A DNA stretch of 64,000 nucleotides from Hymenobacter sp. GOD-10R (lineage in GTDB: Bacteria > Bacteroidota > Bacteroidia > Cytophagales > Hymenobacteraceae): contig NZ_CP141184.1 in NCBI RefSeq assembly GCF_035609205.1, positions 1,488,001-1,552,000 on the forward strand. Direction: 5' to 3'. Positions 35,205 through 44,595 of the stretch are shown piece by piece. The notes beneath the pieces were generated by a model. It had not been told where the DNA came from, did no database searches, and saw only the letters and a program-made list of their open reading frames with translations. Numbering within the stretch: position 1 is the stretch's first letter; each line of letters begins with the position of its first letter. A program made the position numbers and the translations under genes.

Positions 35205-38200
35205 TTAGAAACCAATATTGAACCCAGCTGTGAACGTTCTGGCTTGTCCAACCGAGTTGCGGTCTACGCCTGCTCCGGTGTTACTGCTAGCACCGCTCGC
35301 ATTCGACGAAATCTCCGGGTCGATGCCTTTGTATTTGGTCAACAAAGCGGCGTTCTGAACCTGCACGTACAGTCGAGCGCTGGCAATACCTAGCCGTTTT
35401 GTGACTGGCGAGGCCAGCGTATAGCCGAGGGCCACGTTGCGCAAACGAACAAAATCACCCTTTTCTACATTCGACGACATAACCAAGGCCGAACCATTAG
35501 AAACGTTGTCGCCATATACCACACGAGGCCATTTAGCATTAGTGTGTTCTGGAGTCCAACGGTCTAGAATGTCCACATCGTTGTTCCAGTAGCGTTGGTC
35601 GTGCAAACCAGCTTTGGTGCCGTTGTAGATGTAGTTGCCACCCGAGTACTGGATGAAGATACCTAGGTCGAAATTCTTGTAAGTAAAGGTGTTATCGAAG
35701 CCACCATACCATTTAGGCAGTACATTGTAGTACTCGCCATCTGCTAGTTGCGTAGGAGCGGTAGTGCTCTTTCCATCTAAGGTTGTCCACCCCGTGCCTA
35801 AGTGGCTGTACTGTACGGGGACAATCGTAGTGCTGCCATCAGCACCCACTACTTTTTTAGCAATCATCCGTTGTCCATTCTCCGGATTTACTCCCAGAGA
35901 AGTTACAGCTAAGATGGAGCCTATTGGTCTGCCTGCCACTGTGTAGTTAACGGTTTCGGAGCCTGAAGTAGCAGTACCAAGACGTTGGCCTTCTGTAGCT
36001 AATACTAGTACCTTATTCTTCAGCGTAGTTACGTTGCCGCTTACTGTCCAAGTGAAGCTTTTTTTCTGAATTGCATTGTAGCGAAGGTTGAACTCAACAC
36101 CCGAATTGCGCATCGAACCTACGTTAGCCTGAATGTAGTTAGCATTGGTTACACCTGGGAAAGGGACCCCCCGCGAAGGTGCCAACGGCACGTTCAGGAT
36201 GAGGTCGTCAATGGTAGTGCGGTAGTAGGAGAAATCACCCTGAATTCGGTCCTGCAGCAAACCAAAGGACAAACCAACATCAGTTTTTTTGCTGCTCTCC
36301 CAGGTTAGGTCTGGGTTGCCAGCGCCGTTAAATGTTAGCGTAGCAGCACTAGCATAGAGGCCTGATGAATAAGAGCGTAAAAAACCATAGTCTTCAACGC
36401 CTTGAATGTTACCTACTTCGCCATAGCTGCCAGTGAACTTCAGGAAGCTAATAGGAGTCAACACAGAAGAGTTTTTCCAAAAATTCTCTTCCGAAATGAT
36501 GTAGCCAGCTCCAACTCCGTAGAAATTACCCCATTTCTTGGCAAAAGCAGAGTAGCCATCACGCCGAGCGTTGAAGGAAACCAGATACTTTTTAGCAAAG
36601 TCGTAGGTTAAACGCCCGAAATAGGATACTAGATAGTTATCACTTTGCAAATTGCCTGCTACTGCAATATTGGTAAAGTTACCTTGGTAGGAGTCGAACA
36701 GGTTATCAGCTGCTTGAGTACGGTTAGCACCCCAACGCTGGATTTCGGTACGTTGCTGCTCACCGCCAACCAAGAGTGAAATGTTGTGATTCTCAGCAAT
36801 AGTGCGGTCGTATTGCGCCGTGTTTTGCCAGTTCCAACGTTTGTTGGTGCGGTAATAGTTGGTTGCTGAGCCACCTGTACCAAAGCCGTCACCACCAAGA
36901 GCCGTTTGAAAGGATTTATCCTCAAAACCAACATTATTGATACCGAAGCTCGTACGGATATTCAACCCCCTTAGGATTTCCCAGTTGGCGTAAACACTAC
37001 CTTGAATCTCGTTGCTTTCCGATGTGTACGTGTTGTACATCAGATCAACTACTGGGTTATAGTAAGTAGGTCCTAAAGCTGTTGTTGGAGGGGTAGGATT
37101 GATGTTAGCACCCGAGCCGACATAGGCACCACTGATGTTAGGAGTACCATCAGCGTTGTAGGCCGCAATGTTAGGCGGCAACACTAGTGGCGCGCGACCT
37201 AATCCGGCAATGCCGAAAGCTGAACCGCTTAGCGAGCCAGAGTTTGGAGCGGAGTTGTAGTTGTTAGAGTAAGCTACACGGGTACCTATTGTGAAGTTCT
37301 TATAAACCTTATGATCAACATTCAGGCGTGCTGATGCCCGCTTAAATTGGTTGTTCTCCAGCATACCCTTCTGGTTGGTATAGCCTACAGACGCATAGAA
37401 GTTAGTTTTCTCAGTGCCACCAGAGAAGCTTACGTTGTTGGATGTAGAGAAGCCTGTCCGATAGATATAGTCATACCAACGGGTATCTACTAAGCTGCCG
37501 TCAGGATTGTAAGAGGGTAGAAAGCCTTCTATGTTAGGAACGAAGGTGGTGCCAGTAGGAGTAACAGCCCGACGATTTTCGTTTAGGTTACGAACAGCTT
37601 CGTTCTTGATGTTCATGTAATCCTGTGCGCCCAAAAGATTATAAAGGCGCACGGGTTTTGTCCAACCTGCCCAAGAATCCAATGTAACGCGACTCTGGCC
37701 TTTTTTACCTTTCTTAGTAGTAACCAGAATAACCCCGTTAGATGCACGAGAGCCGTAGATAGCAGCTGAAGCAGCATCCTTCAGTACTTCAATACTTTCA
37801 ATGTCATTGGGGTTGACGTTGCTAAGTGGATTGTTTGGGGCATTAGTAGCAGAGTTGTCGCCGCTGTAAGCTGGAATACCATCAATGACGTACAAAGGCG
37901 AGGAGCTTAGGCTAACAGAGTTCACCCCGCGAATGCGAACGACTGGAGGATTGTTTAGCACGCCATTTGGAGTCGTGATGTTGACGCCTGGCGCCCGACC
38001 TTGTAAAGCTTGCTCAAAGCTCTGCACAGGCTTTTGAGCAATATCTGCTCCACTGACTGTAGAAATCGTGCCTGTTAGTTCACGTCGTGATACAGTAGCG
38101 CCATAACCAACTACCACAACTTCATCCAATCCTGTTGTGCTGGCGGCCAGTGCAACATTGATCGTAGACTCATTGCCAATAGTAACTGTCTTAGACTCGT

Positions 38201-38435
38201 ATCCGATGGATGAGTAAACCAAGCTTGTAGCCGAAGCAGGTACCTCTAGAGAGTAGACTCCTTCCGCATTAGTGGAAGCGCCAACAGAAGTGCCTTTTAC
38301 TACCACCGTAACACCGGGTAAGCCTCCTCCGTCAGGGCCTGTTACCTTCCCAGAAACAGCGCGTCCCTGAGCTCTTAATTCATGGCCCGCCAGTGCAAGG
38401 ATTGTAAACAGGCAGAGCAGTAGAATTTTCCTCAT
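35205..38435 (-). CDS. SusC/RagA family TonB-linked outer-membrane protein
   Basis: A 1076-residue SusC-like transporter. A signal peptide (ending ELRAQ) leads to a CarboxypepD_reg-like domain (about 27-105), a TonB-linked plug (about 115-240 with the SusC hallmark VDGIPAYSG and IESIEVLKDAASAAIYGSRASNG split over 195-230), and a large beta-barrel to the C-terminus ending TFTAGFNIGF. With the SusD partner it imports oligomers across the outer membrane using TonB energy. It heads a two-gene operon with a long AT-rich upstream region holding a Fur-like palindrome. Confidence 0.96.
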   Translation of the reverse strand: MRKILLLCLFTILALAGHELRAQGRAVSGKVTGPDGGGLPGVTVVVKGTSVGASTNAEGVYSLEVPASATSLVYSSIGYESKTVTIGNESTINVALAASTTGLDEVVVVGYGATVSRRELTGTISTVSGADIAQKPVQSFEQALQGRAPGVNITTPNGVLNNPPVVRIRGVNSVSLSSSPLYVIDGIPAYSGDNSATNAPNNPLSNVNPNDIESIEVLKDAASAAIYGSRASNGVILVTTKKGKKGQSRVTLDSWAGWTKPVRLYNLLGAQDYMNIKNEAVRNLNENRRAVTPTGTTFVPNIEGFLPSYNPDGSLVDTRWYDYIYRTGFSTSNNVSFSGGTEKTNFYASVGYTNQKGMLENNQFKRASARLNVDHKVYKNFTIGTRVAYSNNYNSAPNSGSLSGSAFGIAGLGRAPLVLPPNIAAYNADGTPNISGAYVGSGANINPTPPTTALGPTYYNPVVDLMYNTYTSESNEIQGSVYANWEILRGLNIRTSFGINNVGFEDKSFQTALGGDGFGTGGSATNYYRTNKRWNWQNTAQYDRTIAENHNISLLVGGEQQRTEIQRWGANRTQAADNLFDSYQGNFTNIAVAGNLQSDNYLVSYFGRLTYDFAKKYLVSFNARRDGYSAFAKKWGNFYGVGAGYIISEENFWKNSSVLTPISFLKFTGSYGEVGNIQGVEDYGFLRSYSSGLYASAATLTFNGAGNPDLTWESSKKTDVGLSFGLLQDRIQGDFSYYRTTIDDLILNVPLAPSRGVPFPGVTNANYIQANVGSMRNSGVEFNLRYNAIQKKSFTWTVSGNVTTLKNKVLVLATEGQRLGTATSGSETVNYTVAGRPIGSILAVTSLGVNPENGQRMIAKKVVGADGSTTIVPVQYSHLGTGWTTLDGKSTTAPTQLADGEYYNVLPKWYGGFDNTFTYKNFDLGIFIQYSGGNYIYNGTKAGLHDQRYWNNDVDILDRWTPEHTNAKWPRVVYGDNVSNGSALVMSSNVEKGDFVRLRNVALGYTLASPVTKRLGIASARLYVQVQNAALLTKYKGIDPEISSNASGASSNTGAGVDRNSVGQARTFTAGFNIGF

Positions 38436-38547
38436 CTGTTAGAATTTGGTTGATTGAAAAATATTCAAAGAATATAACGAATAAAGTACATCTGTTCAAG
38501 TATAACAAACATGTATAAACATTTTTTCAATGGAATGTCTCCTTCAA

Positions 38548-38562
38548 TGATGATAATCATCA
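38548..38562. promoter_or_regulatory. Fur-box-like 7-1-7 palindrome upstream of susC
   Basis: TGATGAT-A-ATCATCA is a perfect 7-1-7 inverted repeat, one base per half away from the TGATAAT/ATTATCA Fur core. It lies 113 nt upstream of the SusC start. The match is by eye; iron control is inference. Confidence 0.35.
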
Positions 38563-39198
38563 GTTAGCAATTGACATTCGTAGTATTATAAATTAAGGGT
38601 GGAAACTGGTAAATAGGTGTTAATACTCGATAAAGACACTATTTTACAAGGTGTATAGTCGTATAAGAGCCTAAAAACAGAAACAATTGCTGCGAAAAAT
38701 AAAGCTTATTAGAATAGGCCAAATAATGGTGAGCTTAGTTCAATTAGCGGTGTCTTCAGTTGCTAGTTTGAGACTCATATAAACGTACTTAGTTACACTG
38801 AAATTGAACTATATCAATAACTAGGTTGCTGAGATGCTTGTGCTTCGTTCACTAGTAGGCTAGATATTAGGTTAATAACTGAGTAGTAGCCACCAATTCC
38901 CGTTTCAGCTCAATTCCGCATTAGTATAGCTGGCAATCTTTCGTACTGAAAGCGTCATTGAAGATGCTTAAAGTAAGTTCTACCTACTAGGCTGTGTATG
39001 GCGCACTATTGAGAGCTATATAAACAAAGAGTAACTCGCCAGAGCAAATAGAGTCATCGTTTTGGTAAGTGCAGCACAGATGACCTGAAATCAAGCCTTT
39101 AATGGTGCTGAACTATATGAGGGTATTACTACCTAAAATGATCAGCTAGTTGCTAACAATCCTGAGCGTGCTTGCTGTTTTTCTTCGACCAATTTTAG
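38563..39198. other. AT-rich gene-free region between susC and rpsA
   Basis: About 640 nt with no ORF, tRNA or strong hairpin that I can support. It is clearly poorer in G/C than the flanking rpsA gene. It may hold the promoter of the SusCD operon or decayed sequence. Confidence 0.6.
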
Positions 39199-39206
39199 TA
39201 TCTTTG
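39199..39206 (+). promoter_or_regulatory. -7 box of the rpsA promoter and structured leader
   Basis: TATCTTTG is an exact TAnnTTTG box. The roughly 100-nt leader that follows can form two small hairpins, CCCGCC/GGCAGGG (39211-39228) and AGCCCT/AGGGCT (39279-39308). A leader-based feedback on S1 synthesis is possible but not shown. Confidence 0.5.
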
Positions 39207-39316
39207 CGCCCCCGCCAAGGTGGCAGGGTCTGAGGCTGAGCTTCAGGTAGTTACCAAAAACGCGCACCAAATAGTAGCCCTAGGTTGGAGCGTGTATAGC
39301 CAGGGCTAAATACAAC

Positions 39317-41401
39317 ATGGCAGAAGTAGTAGATAACTTTGACTGGGACAACGTCGGAGCGAGTGGTTTCGGTGGCAACTACAGCCCCGAGGAGCGCGCC
39401 CGCATGGAGCAGATGTACGGCGACACGCTGACAACCGTCCAGGAAGAAGAAGTTGTGAAGGGTACTGTAGTGGGCATCACTGACCGCGACGTTATCCTAA
39501 ACATCGGCTTCAAGTCCGACGGCCTCGTGCCCCTGTCTGAATTCCGTGACCTACCCGATCTGAAGGTTGGTGACCAGGTAGAGGTATTCATTGAAGATCA
39601 GGAAGACCTGAACGGCCAATTGATCCTGTCGCGCAAGAAGGCGAAGATCAAGCAGGCTTGGAAGGCTATTTACGATGCTTTGGAAAACGACACCGTATTA
39701 GAAGGTGTAGTAAAGCGTCGCACAAAAGGTGGCCTCATCATGGAGCTAGATGGCGTAGAAGCCTTCTTGCCCGGCTCGCAAATTGACGTGAAGCCAATCC
39801 GTGACTTCGACATCTATGTAGGTCGTCGGATGGAAGTGAAAGTGGTGAAAATCAATGCTGCTTTCGACAACGTGGTTGTTTCGCACAAAGTCCTGATCGA
39901 GAAAGACCTCGAGAAGCAGCGCGAAGCTATCCTCAACAACCTGGAGAAAGGCCAGATCCTCGAAGGCGTTATCAAGAACATGACGAACTTCGGCGTGTTC
40001 ATCGACCTAGGTGGCGTCGACGGTCTGTTGCACATCACTGACATCTCGTGGGGCCGCATTGCGCACCCGAGTGAAGTGTTGCAGCTCGACCAGAAGTTGA
40101 ACGTAGTAGTTCTAGACTTCGACGAAGCAAAGAAGCGTATCAGCCTAGGTCTGAAGCAGCTGACCCCGCACCCATGGGATTCGTTGCCCGCCGACATGGG
40201 CGTAGGCTCGAAGGTGAAAGGCCGCATCGTGAACGTAGCCGATTATGGCGCATTCATGGAAATCATTCCTGGCGTGGAAGGCCTCATCCACGTTTCGGAA
40301 ATGAGCTGGAGCCAGCACCTGCGTAACCCACAAGACTTCATCAAGCAAGGTGACACGGTAGAAGCGCAGATCCTGACGCTCGACCGTGAAGACCGCAAGA
40401 TGAGCCTAGGTATCAAGCAACTGACCGAAGATCCTTGGACCCGCGGCGACTTCGCTACGAAGTACGCAGTAGGCACCAAGCACAACGGTCTGGTGCGTAA
40501 CCTGACCAACTTCGGCCTATTTGTAGAATTGGAAGAAGGTGTAGACGGCCTTGTGCACGTTTCGGACTTGTCATGGACCAAGAAGATCAAGCACCCCTCC
40601 GAAATGGTGAAGGTGGGTGATCGTCTAGACGTGCTAGTGTTGGAACTGGACGTTGCTAACCGTCGCTTGGCCCTAGGCCACAAGCAGCTGGAAGAAAACC
40701 CATGGGATACGTTCCAGACGGTGTTCACGCCTGGTTCGGTACACCGCGCTACCATCACCGAGAAAAACGACCGTGGTGCTGTGCTAGAGTTGCCTTACGG
40801 CATCGAAGGCTTTGCTTATCCGAAGTCGTTGGTGAAGGAGGATGGCTCGAACGCTGAGAACGGCGAAACGCTGGACTTCCGCGTAGTAGAATTCTCGAAA
40901 GATGATCGTCGCATCGTGTTGTCGCACTCGGCCTCCTTTGGTCAGCAGGCACAACAGGAAGACGACCGTTCTTCGAAGTTCGCGAAGAAGAAGCCTGCTG
41001 CTGGTCAGCCTGCTGGTGCCGCCCAAAACGACAACAAGCAGAATGATCCAAAGAAGCCTGCTCCAGCCGAGAAATCGACCCTTGGTGACCTCGACGCTCT
41101 GAGCGCCCTGCGTGACCGGATGATGGGTGACGAGCGCCAAGCTGGTGAGCAGAAGCTGCAAGCTCAAGTTGAAAAGAAAGCTACGCCAGCTCCCGCAGCT
41201 GAAGGTGGTATTCTGGCCAGCGTAGCGAGCGCTGCAACGGCTGCTTTCGAGAAAGCGAAGGAAGTAGCTACCGACGCGGTAGATGCTGCCACGCACACTG
41301 CTGCTTTCGAGAAGGCTAAAGAAGTAGCTGGCGACGTAGTAGACCGTGCTAAGCACCTGCTCGACACGGACGAGACTAAAAAAGAAGACGAGCAAGCCTA
41401 G
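39317..41401 (+). CDS. rpsA: 30S ribosomal protein S1
   Basis: A 694-residue S1 that helps mRNA bind to the small ribosomal subunit. Six S1 (OB-fold) repeats can be read, at about residues 42-108, 127-195, 212-282, 296-368, 382-456 and 468-540. Repeats 3-5 share the strong TNFGVFIDLGGVDGLLHI type pattern. A 150-residue C-terminal tail follows: first Gln/Asp/Lys-rich, then Ala-rich amphipathic helices containing an exact 20-residue-period duplication. This tail is longer than in most S1 proteins. It is transcribed alone, ending at a terminator just before tRNA-Cys. Confidence 0.95.
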   Translation: MAEVVDNFDWDNVGASGFGGNYSPEERARMEQMYGDTLTTVQEEEVVKGTVVGITDRDVILNIGFKSDGLVPLSEFRDLPDLKVGDQVEVFIEDQEDLNGQLILSRKKAKIKQAWKAIYDALENDTVLEGVVKRRTKGGLIMELDGVEAFLPGSQIDVKPIRDFDIYVGRRMEVKVVKINAAFDNVVVSHKVLIEKDLEKQREAILNNLEKGQILEGVIKNMTNFGVFIDLGGVDGLLHITDISWGRIAHPSEVLQLDQKLNVVVLDFDEAKKRISLGLKQLTPHPWDSLPADMGVGSKVKGRIVNVADYGAFMEIIPGVEGLIHVSEMSWSQHLRNPQDFIKQGDTVEAQILTLDREDRKMSLGIKQLTEDPWTRGDFATKYAVGTKHNGLVRNLTNFGLFVELEEGVDGLVHVSDLSWTKKIKHPSEMVKVGDRLDVLVLELDVANRRLALGHKQLEENPWDTFQTVFTPGSVHRATITEKNDRGAVLELPYGIEGFAYPKSLVKEDGSNAENGETLDFRVVEFSKDDRRIVLSHSASFGQQAQQEDDRSSKFAKKKPAAGQPAGAAQNDNKQNDPKKPAPAEKSTLGDLDALSALRDRMMGDERQAGEQKLQAQVEKKATPAPAAEGGILASVASAATAAFEKAKEVATDAVDAATHTAAFEKAKEVAGDVVDRAKHLLDTDETKKEDEQA
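41241..41360 (+). repeat. two 60-bp coding repeats in the rpsA tail
   Basis: The units 41241-41300 and 41301-41360 both begin CTGCTTTCGAGAA and encode AAFEKAKEVA followed by a TDAV/GDVV block. They look like a recent in-frame duplication of a 20-residue helical module resembling LEA-type repeats. Confidence 0.75.
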
Positions 41402-41432
41402 GCAGTTCGGAATCTGATTTAGAGTAAAAGAG

Positions 41433-41463
41433 AGGCCCCGGTTCTTCCGGGGCCTTTTTTATT
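41433..41463 (+). terminator. rpsA terminator
   Basis: AGGCCCCGG / CCGGGGCCT with a TTCTT loop and six further T residues. Confidence 0.92.
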
Positions 41464-41589
41464 CAAGAGGAATTAGTTTTTATAATCTACTTCCTTCAGA
41501 GCAACAGCAGCTTAGGAGTGTGGCTAATGAAAAAACAGGCCTAGGTTTGGCGAAAGCCAACTAAACCTGTAAGTTTGCGTCCTCATTCT

Positions 41590-41660
41590 GGTGACGTGAC
41601 CGAGTGGCTAGGTAGAGGTCTGCAAAACCTCCTACAGCGGTTCGAATCCGCTCGTCACCT
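41590..41660 (+). tRNA. tRNA-Cys (anticodon GCA)
   Basis: A 71-nt cloverleaf. The acceptor arm is GGTGACG / CGTCACC, the D arm ACC/GGT, and the anticodon arm GAGGT-CTGCAAA-ACCTC with anticodon GCA (41622-41624). The T arm is AGCGG-TTCGAAT-CCGCT. The discriminator base is T (U73), the identity base recognised by CysRS. The 3' CCA is not encoded and must be added after transcription. It lies downstream of the rpsA terminator and has its own terminator. Confidence 0.95.
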
Positions 41661-41691
41661 CTTTTTAATTCCTGTTTTCAGTAGCTCAGTG

Positions 41692-41728
41692 CCCCGGTTG
41701 ATTAGCCCCAACCGGGGTTTTTGCTTTT
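41692..41728 (+). terminator. terminator after tRNA-Cys
   Basis: CCCCGGTTG / CAACCGGGG with an 8-nt loop and a T-rich tail, about 30 nt past the tRNA. Confidence 0.85.
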
Positions 41729-41866
41729 TAGGCCCCTGTACTTTGTACGCAAGTGCTGTTGCAGTAAGGGATAAATGTATTTGCGGCTGGCAAAACATAA
41801 TCCTTACATTTAAGAAAATCGTACAAGCAGGCTGAATTACGCTTTCTTCCTTTCCCAAGCACTTTT

Positions 41867-44500
41867 ATGAAGATTATTGACCTGCGTACTATGCGCGGCC
41901 CAAGTTACTGGTCGGTGAAGCATTACAAGCTGATTGTAATGAAGGTAGACTTGGAGGATTTTGCCAATAGGTGGTCGGATGCCGTGCCGGGCCTCGATGC
42001 TAGGATCATGCAGCTCTTTCCGGCTATAGGCCAACTCCAAGCGGGAGCTGAAGCAAAAAAGTACTTCGCCAAATATCCACCGCTTACGCGCGAGCATATT
42101 GCTGACGGGGAGCCGCTAGGTCACCTCATTCAGCATGTTGCCTTAGAGCTTCAGCGCATGGCGGGTATGCCGGTATATTGGGGTAAATCGTATTCGGCCC
42201 GAGAAGAAGGAGTGGAGTTTGTGGTCTTCGCGTATCAAGAGGAGCGTGCAGGGCGTGCCGCAGCTGAAGCCGCTGTGCAGATTGTAGAAGCACTATGCCG
42301 AGAGCAGGAAGTAGATCTGCAACCGATTATTGATGAACTGCACGAAATTCGGGAGGATGAGTTCTTTGGGCCCAGCACCTGGAGCATTGTAGCAGAGGCT
42401 GCTTCTCGTAATATACCGTACATCCAACTCAAAAATACCTCCATCATTCAGTTGGGGTACGGGTGCAATCAGAAGCGTATACAAGCTACTACGTCTTCTA
42501 AGACAAGTTACTTCGCCGTCGAAATTGCTGGTAACAAGAACAGAACGAAGGCCATGTTGCACGATGCGGGCGTGCCCGTACCGCGTGGCACCACTGTGTA
42601 TTCGCCAGCGGGCTTGCAGGATGCCGTTGAGGAGCTAGGATACCCTATCGTGACAAAGCCGCTGGACGGCAATCATGGCAAGGGCGCGACAATAAAAATC
42701 AAAACTTGGGACGACGCCTTGGTTGGTTTGGAGGCGGCGCAGAAATACTCGCGTGCCGTTATCGTGGAGAAGTACGTGGAGGGCGATGATTACCGCTTGT
42801 TGGTAGTGAATGGAAAACTCATTGCGGCTGCAAAACGGACACCGGCCGCCGTTACGGGGGATGGTACAAGCACGATTCAGCAGCTGATTGACCAAGTAAA
42901 TACTGATCCCCGGCGAGGTATCGGGCACGAAAAGGTGCTTACCCAAATCAAAGCGGACCAGCATACGATAGGCCTGCTGCAGGGGCAAGACCTGACTTTA
43001 GAATCAGTACTGCCAGCCGGCCGAACGGTGTATCTGAAGAGCACCGCCAATATTAGCACCGGGGGTACTGCTACAGATGTAACCGATTTAGTCGACCCGT
43101 ACAATGTGTTGCTGGCCGAACGCGTAGCGGGCATCATTGGACTAGACATATGTGGCATCGATTTGCTGACGAGCGACATTGCCATTCCCTTGAACGAAAC
43201 AAATGGTGCTGTCATCGAAGTAAATGCCGCGCCTGGCTTCCGGATGCACATCTCCCCAACGGATGGTCTGCCACGCAACGTAGCTGCGCCGGTAGTAGAT
43301 ATGTTGTTTCCGCCTGGTTCTACGGCGCGCATCCCTATTGTTGCTATTTCAGGTACCAATGGCAAGACCACGACGACTCGCCTCATTGCGCACATAGTGG
43401 CGGCGAAAGGATACAAGGTCGGCTTCACCACCACAGATGGCATCTACATCCAAAACAAGCAACTACAAAAAGGCGACTGTACGGGCGGGCAAAGTGCGGA
43501 GTTCGTGCTGAAAGACCCTACCGTTAACTATGCGGTGCTGGAAACGGCGCGTGGCGGTATGTTGCGTTCGGGGCTAGGTTTCCATACTTGCGATATTGCC
43601 GTCGTAACTAACGTAGCAGCCGACCACCTAGGTCTGCGGGACATTCACACGCTGGAAGAAATGGCAGAGGTGAAAGCCGTCGTACCACGCACGGTGCAGA
43701 AGAACGGTTGGGCCGTACTGAACGCTGATGATGACCTCGTGTACGGCATGGCTAAAGGGCTAGAGTGCCGGGTTGCTTTCTTCAGCATGGACGAGAACAA
43801 CCCTCGTATCCGCGAGCATGTGGAGCAAGGTGGGGTGGCTGCGGTCTACGAGGAAGGCTATGTCACCATCTACAAGAACAGCTACAAGCTGCGCATCGAT
43901 AGAGCAGCGGAGTTTCCGGTGACCTTCGGCGGTAGAGCGGGCTTCAACATTGAAAATTCGTTGGCGGCAGCGCTAGCTACCTACCTAGCTGGGTTCGATA
44001 AAGATGAAATCAAGACGGCCTTACGCACGTTTGTTCCCTCGGCTACCAAAACGCCGGGGCGCATGAACCTGTATCGGTTCCCGAAATTCGAAGTTATCGT
44101 CGACTACGCTCACAATACAGCCGGTATTGAGAAGTTTGCGGAATTCTTAAACAACACTCCCGCCACTCGCAAAATTGGGGTGGTATCGGGGTTGGGCGAC
44201 CGGCGCGATGAGGATACCCTAAGTTTTGCCCGGGTGGCAGGTGGCACGTTCGATGAAATAATCTTGCGTCAGGATCGAGATCTGCGCGGTAAAACCAAGG
44301 AAGAATTACGCGAACTGATGACTCAAGGCTTGCGCCTCGACAAGGCAGACTTGCCCATCACCTACATCGAAGATGAGATGGAGGCCATTGACCACGTGTT
44401 AGCAACGGCTCCGGAAGGTGCAGTTATCGTTTTGCTCACGGAGAATATCAGTGGCACTACGAAAAAGCTAGAGGCATACGAAGCCTCTTTAGCCGTTTAA
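41867..44500 (+). CDS. cphA: Cyanophycin synthetase
   Basis: An 877-residue cyanophycin synthetase that adds Asp and then Arg to a growing aspartate backbone with ATP, making a nitrogen reserve. The N-terminal domain (1-160, start MKIIDLRTMRGPSYWS) is followed by an ATP-grasp domain (about 210-470, KPLDGNHGKGA) and a Mur-ligase-like C-terminal domain (about 485-870). That last domain has the P-loop SGTNGKTTTT and the YAHNTAG segment. All three domains are complete. There is no cyanophycinase (cphB) or isoaspartyl dipeptidase next to it, so degradation genes must lie elsewhere. A strong hairpin terminator follows. Confidence 0.95.
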   Translation: MKIIDLRTMRGPSYWSVKHYKLIVMKVDLEDFANRWSDAVPGLDARIMQLFPAIGQLQAGAEAKKYFAKYPPLTREHIADGEPLGHLIQHVALELQRMAGMPVYWGKSYSAREEGVEFVVFAYQEERAGRAAAEAAVQIVEALCREQEVDLQPIIDELHEIREDEFFGPSTWSIVAEAASRNIPYIQLKNTSIIQLGYGCNQKRIQATTSSKTSYFAVEIAGNKNRTKAMLHDAGVPVPRGTTVYSPAGLQDAVEELGYPIVTKPLDGNHGKGATIKIKTWDDALVGLEAAQKYSRAVIVEKYVEGDDYRLLVVNGKLIAAAKRTPAAVTGDGTSTIQQLIDQVNTDPRRGIGHEKVLTQIKADQHTIGLLQGQDLTLESVLPAGRTVYLKSTANISTGGTATDVTDLVDPYNVLLAERVAGIIGLDICGIDLLTSDIAIPLNETNGAVIEVNAAPGFRMHISPTDGLPRNVAAPVVDMLFPPGSTARIPIVAISGTNGKTTTTRLIAHIVAAKGYKVGFTTTDGIYIQNKQLQKGDCTGGQSAEFVLKDPTVNYAVLETARGGMLRSGLGFHTCDIAVVTNVAADHLGLRDIHTLEEMAEVKAVVPRTVQKNGWAVLNADDDLVYGMAKGLECRVAFFSMDENNPRIREHVEQGGVAAVYEEGYVTIYKNSYKLRIDRAAEFPVTFGGRAGFNIENSLAAALATYLAGFDKDEIKTALRTFVPSATKTPGRMNLYRFPKFEVIVDYAHNTAGIEKFAEFLNNTPATRKIGVVSGLGDRRDEDTLSFARVAGGTFDEIILRQDRDLRGKTKEELRELMTQGLRLDKADLPITYIEDEMEAIDHVLATAPEGAVIVLLTENISGTTKKLEAYEASLAV

Positions 44501-44503
44501 CCA

Positions 44504-44570
44504 GTAGAACTGCTACAAAAGAAAACCCCTAGCTACAAGAGCTAGGGGTTTTCTTTTGTAGCAGTTCTAC
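44504..44570. terminator. 31-bp perfect hairpin, convergent terminator
   Basis: The arms 44504-44534 and 44540-44570 are perfect complements over 31 nt, with a 5-nt ACAAG loop. A central GAAAACCCCTAGCT / AGCTAGGGGTTTTC core with A- and T-tracts is typical of a bidirectional terminator. The outer 17 bp (GTAGAACTGCTACAAAA) extend it far beyond the usual size. Confidence 0.9.
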
Positions 44571-44595
44571 GATGAAGGTAGGTGCTCGTATTAGC

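Noticed and set aside
41241..41360. CRISPR-like or tandem DNA repeat
   Set aside because: Only two in-frame 60-bp units inside the rpsA tail with synonymous differences; this is a protein repeat.
40243..41395. Minus-strand open frames across rpsA
   Set aside because: The plus-strand S1 repeats are unmistakable, and the minus-strand translations are low-complexity Ser/Arg-rich shadows.
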